A stretch of 64,000 nt of DNA from Karstenula rhodostoma CBS 690.94 (taxonomy: Eukaryota; Ascomycota; Dothideomycetes; Pleosporales; Didymosphaeriaceae), in contig MU001509.1 of assembly GCA_010093485.1 (NCBI GenBank), positions 1,083,267-1,147,266 of the forward strand. The letters run 5' to 3'. Position 1 is the stretch's first letter, and each line of letters starts with the position of its first letter. Below the pieces are notes generated by a model that searched no databases, was not told the DNA's origin, and saw only the letters and a list, made by a program, of their open reading frames with translations. Of the stretch, positions 56,770-64,000 are shown one piece after another. The position numbers were made by a program, and so were the translations under genes.

Positions 56770-59764
56770 TTAGAACCCATAGTTCCTCCTCGTGGTGCCT
56801 CTCGTTCTTCGGCCCGCGCTACCAGGCCCGATGTCAATGCTCTGCAGCTCCAGACTGAGCGCCATGTCGTCGCCGCCATGCTCTAGCGGAACCTTCGCTG
56901 GTATCGGCGGCGCAGCTCCGGAATGGCGGCCGCCCCCATAGCCGGGACTGCCGCCGTAACCACCGACGTTTTCGCGCTCGCGCAGGACGTTCGTATGTGG
57001 CATTGGGATGTTGCTCGGAGAATGCGCTGACGGAGAGTCGTATGATGACATGGGGCGGTTGTCACGCTTCTGTAGTCTGTTTCTCCCACTGGAAGGAGGC
57101 GTTGCACCACGGCCAGCCAACACCAAAGCACCGGCGTTTACGGGCGAGTTGTAGTCGTCGTAACTATGCTCGTTGAAGTTGTGGCGAGAAATCACGAGGG
57201 CATTGCTGGGGCTGCTGGCAGGAGCGCCAAAGGTCACATTGGCCGCATCCCGGATCCTGTCTCGATCTGCTCGTTCTCTGCGGTACCGTTCCTCGCGCTG
57301 GGCAGCTGCATCAAGGTCTCGTGCTCCATTAAGAGCAGCCCTCGAACGAACCGGCCGCACTTTCTCCGTCGGCTTGCGCTCCGGCTCTGGCGCCCAGCTG
57401 TCAATAGGGAGATGGTCGGAAGCGTCGATGACACGCCCACTAAACGTGACTACCTGCCCCTGGTCGTTCATCTCCATACTACTGCCGGGACGATCAGGAT
57501 CTGCCGATGAAGATCTGGCGTTTGGGTTATAGACATCGAAGCTGTCTGGATCGAAAGGCACGGCCGATAACCGGCGTTCTTGTTTTTCGTCAGATGGAGG
57601 AGGCGGGCGAGGTGAGACCGACTTCCTAGTTGGCATGCTACGTTGAGGCACGCGCGACGAACGATCGTTGGCCGGACTATGCGCGTTGGTAGGACTGACC
57701 GAAGGGCTGATGGCGCGAGGCCTGACGAGCGCTATGTCCTGTGTAGGTGACCTGCGGCGCGGCTCTTCGGGTGGCGCATGAGGGTAGTATTGCGGCGACT
57801 CGATTGCGGACTGATGATGAGCCAACGGATGGGGTCTTGACGGCGCGTCGTACTGCGGAAGATTCCAATAGTCCGGCTCCGATAGCTGCCTCGTACGGGA
57901 CGGCTGTTCATACGAAGGGGGTGGGCCCTGGTAGTTGCTCAAGTCTCTGCTGTGGCGAGCGTCAAGGCCGGGCACGAGACTTGCTGGGATCATAGCAGTC
58001 TCGTTGCGTAACGGAGATGGCGCCATGGTATCCCGGGATACCGGTCGACTCACGGGGTGTGGATGAGTATACCGACGCTCTTGTGGCACGACTTGATTAT
58101 ACTCATTGGCACCGTAAGCTTGCAGCGATGTATCGTAGCCATACTGGCTTGGCTCCTCCCTATACCGCGAAGTGTTCAACGGTGCAGGTGCGTCACCGCG
58201 ATAGTCCTGAGGCTGGTGCTTCGGTTGCGGCAAAGTGTTGGCGCCCTTCCGGTGGACTGGGGGTGGCGGGGGAGGGTCGTCTTCGTCTTCTACCGTAGGT
58301 TGCATGGCACTCGCCCTCCGCCCGTGCGACGAGTGCTGATGGCCATACGGGCTTTGTGAGTCACCATATCCGTTCGGCGAATGGAACTGTTCGTGTGCTG
58401 CGACTGGCTCCTGGCCCCGGGAGTTTCTGCTCAACCGTAGCGGCTCGACGTGGTACGAGGGATCCTGGACCGCGTCTCTTCCGTGCATATCAGACTGCTG
58501 AGGCGTACGGGGGTTTGAATACGCCGGTTCTGCATGATATGCATCCTGTATTGGCTCTGGCTCGTATGCATGCGGAACTGCAGGTGCAGAGTAGGAGTGT
58601 GTTAGATCGGGTGGGGGATTGTATGATTGCCGGCGGGCAGCTCTGAGATTGTCCTGTGACATGGCGCGATTCCCTGCGTGTGTATCAATGGGCTTCACCT
58701 CATAGAGTTTAGGGGCGGCATACGACATGTCGAAGGCATTCTCGTTGTATTGCTGGATGCTGGAGCTGGACGAACGCGGGTTCGGCGGCGGGGTACGGTA
58801 AGCGTCATGCTCGTTGTATTGCTGGATGCTGGAGTTGGACGAACGCGGGTTCGGCGGCGGGGTATGGTAGGCGTCATGCTCAGCTGGCCACGATGCCGGC
58901 GGTTGCTGCTGAGGGGTCCTCTGCTTCGACGGCGGCGTCTCGTTCATGGGTGAGGCGCCTGGCAACGGTCGACGAGGAGGTGTGTCTGCTTGCTGGCTTG
59001 GCCGCGACTTGCTCGGCGTGTGCTCGTGGCGAGGGCTGCCATAGCTACGCGGACCCGCCTGTAGTCCTCGCAACCCGCGCTGCTCTGCCGTGTTGAGTGG
59101 CGAAGGCGATGATGCTCCTGTAGGGTCCGAAGGTAGCGGCCTCCGCTTAACAGGCGTGCTTTCGCGCGGACCGCCAACTGCTGGGCTTCCTCCTGGCCTT
59201 GCGGTCGGCTGTTTCCTCTCTGGCGGTGGCTTGTCCTCCTTGGGGCGCGTGTCGTAGTAGGTGAGCTCGATGCGGATCTCTCCGGCGTATTTACCCCTGC
59301 AGTTCAGGCCGTGCCAGGTGTCGCTCTGGCCGCCGCCTGGGATGATGACGGCCTCGAGGTTGACCCACGTCTCCCCAATCAGCTCCGTCTTCTTGTCGTC
59401 GTTGAACACGGACACCTTGAGCTGGTGGTAGTCGGCCGAGTCGTGGACGGTGAACCGGAGCTCCTGGTCCCTGGGTCATGTCAGTGCGAGCTCCCGTGCA
59501 ACTGCGGTTGATGGAGGGTGCATACCATCTCGGCGTCTGGCCACCGCGGCGGTCTGTCGCCGTCTTCTTTGCTTCCTTTCCCAGGCGAGCGGCGCAGTAC
59601 GGGTCCTGCTTCCCCATGGACCGGCGGTTCGGCAGGTTTTTGGCGCGGTCGATGATGGTGACCAGCGTGCCAATGACGGGCCCGTCGACGGTCATGTCCG
59701 AGTAGATTCCAGCGGTATGCTGTGCTCCCAGGGCAGCAGGCTTCATCACTTGCGTGCCTGCCAT
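56770..59764 (-). CDS. C2-domain protein, Inn1/Fic1-like, 979 aa
   Basis: Two exons on the minus strand, 59764-59526 and 59470-56770, 2940 nt, with a 55-nt intron inside the C2 domain. The C2 domain (about residues 25-155) shows IGTLVTIIDRAKNLPNRRSMGKQDPYCAARLG, split here across strands 1-2, then QELRFTVHDS, LKVSVFNDDKK and LIGETWVNLEAVI. The remaining 820 residues are disordered and rich in P, S, R, Y and Q, with many PPPP and RPxP motifs. This layout matches the fungal ingression proteins (yeast Inn1, fission yeast Fic1), which bind membrane and SH3 proteins at the division site to couple ring closure with septum formation. The orthology is inferred from layout. A 23-residue unit is repeated in tandem (58741-58878). 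Confidence 0.75.
58741..58878 (-). repeat. 69-bp tandem duplication in the C2-domain gene
   Basis: Two 69-bp units, 58741-58809 and 58810-58878, nearly identical, in frame (23 codons). Each encodes an AYxTPPPNPRSS and SSIQQYNE block in the disordered tail. Confidence 0.88.
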
Positions 59765-61597
59765 GTTGGGCCGTCTCTTCTCAAGCGTCCCTGCCCGAGT
59801 CCGCGTGCGAGTGCCCAGTCCAGAGAGTGTTGGCGGCGAGGGCGAGGGAGTGAGGGCGCCGCGGAGGGGTGGTGGAGGAGCCGCGCGTGCAGCTGTAATG
59901 GGCGTCGACGCGGTGCATGCGCAGCAGCAGACGAAGATTCAAAGAGCGAATGCGGGAGGAGCGATGGAAGCTAAAGAGGGACGACGTGCACAATGGCCCA
60001 CAATGGCGCGGCGACGGGCTGCGGGCTTTGGCGGGCGGTCGCCGTGTTTGTGTTGTGCATTGGGCGTGGCTGGCAGATCCAGCCTCTCAAGCACCCCCAC
60101 CAATAGCCTGCGTCAGTTCCCGCATGCCCACTCAGCTCCCCCAGATCCGCTCGTAGCGCCTCTTCGCATGGCGTACCTTGCATCCGCCGAAACACCAGGC
60201 ACCAGAAACAGCACACATTCCCTGCAGGCCCTCCATCGCGATCCCATGACAAGGCCCCACAATCGGTGGCTGGCTCTCACTTGGGCACACGCCCGACGCC
60301 GACGCCTCTGTCTCGCGTGTACCTCTCGCGTCCACCATGGCGTCCACCATCGCGACGCGTGCATCCATGCTACAGAACGCCAACAGTCCTCTTCCTGCGT
60401 ACCAATGCAGCCCTGTCCGCCGCGTATGCCCCGGACACAGGCCCGAGTCGCATCCTTGGCGTTTCCAACCCAGGAGCATCTGCTATAGAGACGGCCTGGT
60501 TGCACCGTCTCAGTCAGTCCATTCCCTCGCCATTCCTCGTCACAACAAGCTCCTCGAGCAAAGACACTCGGACACGTCTGCCATTCGGATCTGGCAACGC
60601 CGTGAACATCGAGATCGGAGAGGAACCCATGCCGGGATACCGCGGCTCACAGTCGTACCATGGGCCTCATCAACATCAACGTCCAAGTTTTTGCTTTGGG
60701 CCGACCGTCGACGTGGCTGGGCATGTGGACAAGAATCGTCTCATTTCTCAATATCCATCTCGCCTGTCTTTCCCCGCTCTCACCCACTATTCCGTCACCT
60801 GGCTCCATTTTTCTTGTGTCGTGGTTGAGCTGGCCGTTGAAGCTCAGACAGCAGAGTACGCGCTTGTGCCCGTGGTCCACGGTATTGCTGGAATGTCGAG
60901 GTCAGAGCAAATATAGTCGCAAACTTGACCTGCAGGCATTGTGCATACGACTATTCGATCAAGGCAAGGCGAGCCCCCAACGAATGCGTTCCCTCTCGCT
61001 ACGCATGCCAATCACACCCGCTTCACGACTTCGCGCACCGACCGCTACGCCGCAACGCCGCATAACAGACTCGTCTTCACCGGTCAACGCGTCGCTCCAC
61101 ATTGCAACCTTGGCTCCCTCTCGAGATCTTGTCTGATGCCCAACTGTGGCACCTATTCGCGACAGTCTGGCGGTCTGTATTGTCGACGTCGATGGCTTCA
61201 CCGCAGCTCAAGAGCCGAAGCCTGCGCTATCACCTGTTCATATATGCACGAGATATCGATTTGCTTAAGCGACTTCCTATTTCTGTCTTCCTCTGCTCGC
61301 GCTGAGATTCACCCGCATATTTGCTGAGCATGCTCGTTTAATTTAAGAGTACGCCGCTACGCTGCAACTTCGCAGTGCTGCCAATCCAGCGTTATCTGTA
61401 TGTGTACCCATCGGCTGCCGTAGACTTTGCCGCAGCGCAGTCGGCAAACCAACTACCAAATCTGTCGAATCGCGGCTAGCGGTCTGTATCCTTTTGCCTC
61501 TATCTACTGTATGCATTAAAAGTGTTGGTGGTTTGACCTCACATCTTTCAGCCTTGCTCATGTCTTTCGCTTTTCGTCAAATCTATCGCTATCGTTC
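59765..61597. other. Intergenic between divergent genes
   Basis: 1.8 kb between the C2 gene start (-) and the peroxidase start (+). Longer frames such as 59754-60488 (+, overlapping the C2 exon) and 60266-60916 (+) overlap each other and have low-information composition. No gene is supported. Confidence 0.5.
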
Positions 61598-64000
61598 ATG
61601 CATACTAGAACATTCATAATTGCAAGCCTGTGGGCGCAATGGCAATTGGCTGTGGCTGCACCCACATGGCCAGCACCTACTGATGAGTTGGAAGACATAC
61701 TGTTCCTCAACACAGGCTATCGGTCTACAGGCTTTGCGACTGCCGTCACTCCTTGCTCGAAAGGACTCCAACCCAGGAGGGTGACATCAGCTGAATGGCT
61801 CCGAACCGCCTTCCATGATTCCATCAGCGGCAACATATACACCGGCCAAGGGGGACTGGACGGGTCGATTGCGTGGGAGCTCGACGGCCTTGAAAACGAA
61901 GGAAATTTCGCCGACGACTCAGTAGCCGCGTGGGCGCCTTTCGTTTCCGACTTGACGTCCCTGGCCGACGTAATCGCTGCCGCAACATACGCATTGACAC
62001 GTTCCTGCAGCAACATCAGCGTCGCTGTTCGTGGAGGTCGTCTCGACGCAACCGAAGCCGGCCCCCAAGGCGCTGTGCCCCAGCCCCAGAACGCGATTGG
62101 CATCTTTCGGAACCAGTTTGCAAGAATGGGTCTGGACGACAAAGGCATGATCCAGTTCGTTGCCTGCGGTCACTCTATTGGCGGCGTTCACGGTGCAGAT
62201 CATCCTGAAATCACCAATCAAGACCTTGCCAATTTCGACACCACGCCTACCATCCTAGATAACCAGATCGCCACCGAATATGTCTCTGATACGACGCTCG
62301 ACCCTTTAGTCGTCGGACCATCCGTAAACAACAAGAGGAACTCCGACTTCAGAGTCTTCAGCGCAGATAGGAATGCTACCATCAAGTCCTTGGCCGCGGA
62401 TCCCCAGCTCTTCGCAAGCGTCTGCCAGTCAATCTTCCAGACAATGATCGATCTGGTTCCCGCGGGCACTCAGCTCTCAGACCCCATCACGCCATACGAC
62501 GTCAAGCCATATGCTTTGCAGCTTACGCTTCTCGATGGCGGGTCGAGGCTCAGGTTCACAGGCGACATTCGGGTCCGCACAACCCAGCGGGACGTCTCGC
62601 AGGTGCAGCTTGTATATACCACTCGCGACGGTGTGCTGGCGGAGACACCCATTAGCACCGTGTATAAGGGTCTCGCTGCAGGTTTCGACGACAGCTTCTC
62701 CTTCTATAGCTTTTCTATCGACCTTCCTGTGAATACTTCCATTTCTTCGTTCAAAGTTTCAGTCGCCTATGCCGACGCCACGCAGACCACTTTTGATAAC
62801 AACGGCCTCAGTTTCCCGGTACAGGACACCGTTATCTACCAGGCTCCGCAGAGCTGCTTTGATTCTTCTGGAAAGCTGACAGTAGTCGCTGCTGTGCGTG
62901 ATGAGACTGCGCCCAACCTGCAGGTCTTGATCAAGGTACCCCAGGCGTCGCCGAATCCCGTGCCGTCCATCTCGACGACGACAGTGCCGATGGCGGCGCA
63001 GTCTGCAGTTGGTGCGTATCGGCTCTACTCGGCTACCTTGGCGTTCTCTCCTTCGGTGGCGAACCCGCCGGTCTTTGGCGTGTTTGCGGGGAGTGTGGCG
63101 GATGCGAGGAAGGGCGTGAGTGGGTTGCCTAGTAGCTGCACGACGCTGGCGACGCCGAGTCAGAGTTTCAGTCAAGTATCGACTTCGAGCTCGACTTCGA
63201 TAAGTTCTGCTATGAGCAGCTCGTCCTCCCCAATCATCACGACCACGACGGGTTTATCAAGTGGTTCCATCACATCACCCAGCAGTGCATCGACACCGTC
63301 CTCCATCGCAAGCAGCCAACCGAACCCAGATACCGGATTCTCAACTTCCACGACTACCTCTGTGTCTCCATCGTCGACGCCGACAAAAGACTACTCCTTC
63401 CAGGGTTGCTACTACGACTCTCTCAACCCGCGTGCCCTCTCCGCTCACTCCACCGCCGCCGACAACATGACCGTCGACTTGTGCGCATCCACCTGCAGTC
63501 AGTACCACTACTTCGGCCTTGAATACGAGCGCGAATGCTACTGCGGTAACGCCCTCGACGCGACCAGCACCCAGCAATCAGGCACGGATTGCAACATGCT
63601 CTGCAGCGGCAGCTCGACGCAGTTCTGCGGAGGGCCACATCGCATCAGCCTCTACGCCAATGACAGGTACTCCGCGCCCGTGAACCCGGCGATCCCGGGG
63701 TACGAGTACCAAGGGTGCTACAGCGAGGGGAACACCACGCGCGCACTGCTGGGACATGGGTTTAGTGCGGCGAACATGAGCGTCGAGTACTGCGCGCAGC
63801 TGTGCCGCGGCGCGACGTACTTTGGCGTCGAGTACGGCGAGTACGTTTCCCCCCTCTCCCCTGCCTTTTTTTCACCTGCTGACACAGAGATAGGGAATGC
63901 TACTGCGATACCACCCTCCAGGCTTCCAGCGTCCCACAGCCCGAAGCAGACTGCGCCATGCTCTGTGCGGGCAACACCTCCACATACTGCGGCGGCCCCT
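61598..64000 (+). CDS. Secreted heme peroxidase with WSC domains (3' end outside window)
   Basis: Starts at ATG 61598; exon 1 is 61598-63840, the intron is 63841-63893, and exon 2 runs past the window edge. More than 780 residues are visible. A signal peptide (about 1-21) leads into a plant/fungal-type peroxidase domain (about 25-290): distal R69 and H73 in WLRTAFHD, the GGLDGS loop, and the proximal heme ligand H192 in CGHSIGGVHG. A domain of about 300-515 of unclear type follows, then a long S/T-rich linker (about 530-600, likely O-glycosylated). WSC1 covers about 600-686 (FQGCYYD ... CYCGN ... FCGGP) and WSC2 starts at about 702 and is split by the intron. WSC domains bind carbohydrate, so the enzyme is probably held at a polysaccharide or cell wall. 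It has no stop within the window. Confidence 0.87.
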   Translation, partial: MHTRTFIIASLWAQWQLAVAAPTWPAPTDELEDILFLNTGYRSTGFATAVTPCSKGLQPRRVTSAEWLRTAFHDSISGNIYTGQGGLDGSIAWELDGLENEGNFADDSVAAWAPFVSDLTSLADVIAAATYALTRSCSNISVAVRGGRLDATEAGPQGAVPQPQNAIGIFRNQFARMGLDDKGMIQFVACGHSIGGVHGADHPEITNQDLANFDTTPTILDNQIATEYVSDTTLDPLVVGPSVNNKRNSDFRVFSADRNATIKSLAADPQLFASVCQSIFQTMIDLVPAGTQLSDPITPYDVKPYALQLTLLDGGSRLRFTGDIRVRTTQRDVSQVQLVYTTRDGVLAETPISTVYKGLAAGFDDSFSFYSFSIDLPVNTSISSFKVSVAYADATQTTFDNNGLSFPVQDTVIYQAPQSCFDSSGKLTVVAAVRDETAPNLQVLIKVPQASPNPVPSISTTTVPMAAQSAVGAYRLYSATLAFSPSVANPPVFGVFAGSVADARKGVSGLPSSCTTLATPSQSFSQVSTSSSTSISSAMSSSSSPIITTTTGLSSGSITSPSSASTPSSIASSQPNPDTGFSTSTTTSVSPSSTPTKDYSFQGCYYDSLNPRALSAHSTAADNMTVDLCASTCSQYHYFGLEYERECYCGNALDATSTQQSGTDCNMLCSGSSTQFCGGPHRISLYANDRYSAPVNPAIPGYEYQGCYSEGNTTRALLGHGFSAANMSVEYCAQLCRGATYFGVEYGEYVSPLSPAFFSPADTEIGNATAIPPSRLPASHSPKQTAPCSVRATPPHTAAAP

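Noticed and set aside
60266..60916. 216-codon frame in the gap before the peroxidase gene
   Set aside because: It overlaps several other open frames of equal quality and has no motif, signal peptide or plausible splice partner.

Overview
The window is nuclear DNA of a filamentous ascomycete (Pezizomycotina; a Dothideomycete is plausible but not proven). This rests on short GT-AG introns (mostly 48-60 nt) with CTAAC/CTGAC-like branch sites, fungal protein families (sedolisin, BYS1, WSC peroxidase, LPxE-R proteins), and a 25 kb stretch carrying the mark of repeat-induced point mutation (RIP).

Positions 1 to about 25,460 form an AT-rich isochore. CpA/TpG dinucleotides are almost absent and no reading frame is open. 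Two Ty1/Copia families can be reconstructed. Family 1 (286-287 bp LTR, about 5.5 kb) is present as an inverted copy A that runs off the left edge and as two copies on the + strand. Family 2 (206 bp LTR, 8.47 kb) is present once. Three matching 5-bp target duplications show three levels of nesting: copy C (5221-24097, AATAT) contains a three-LTR copy B (5575-19974, AACCT), which contains the family 2 element (11037-19509, ATTAT). To the right lie two decayed minisatellites.

From about 25,460 to the end the DNA is GC-balanced and gene-bearing. From left to right: an LPxEIR-motif protein (27.1-28.6 kb); a 7-exon MFS anion:cation symporter (29.5-31.4 kb); a four-TM MARVEL-like protein (31.75-32.7 kb); a secreted sedolisin protease (-); a frame-broken second LPxEVR protein (35.9-37.0 kb); a GNAT acetyltransferase (38.0-39.1 kb); a 9-exon secreted GH2 glycosidase (-); a kinase-fold protein lacking HRD and DFG residues (-); a BYS1-domain secreted protein (-); an AA14-like secreted copper-oxygenase candidate (-); an ELL-associated factor (Eaf); a divergent ribosomal pair, cytosolic uS2/RPS0 (-) and mitochondrial uS15m/MRPS28 (+); a tentative small secreted protein (-); a 979-residue C2-domain cytokinesis-type protein (-); and the 5' part of a secreted heme peroxidase with WSC domains that leaves the window at the right edge.

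Functionally the right side mixes conserved housekeeping genes (RPS0, MRPS28, Eaf, C2 protein) with an accessory extracellular set (protease, GH2, BYS1, LPMO-like, peroxidase-WSC, anion transporter), as expected of a plant-associated or saprotrophic fungus. No operons, CRISPR arrays, tRNA or rRNA genes were found. Exon structures were built by eye from splice signals, frame continuity and family motifs; the lengths sum to whole codons in every complete model.
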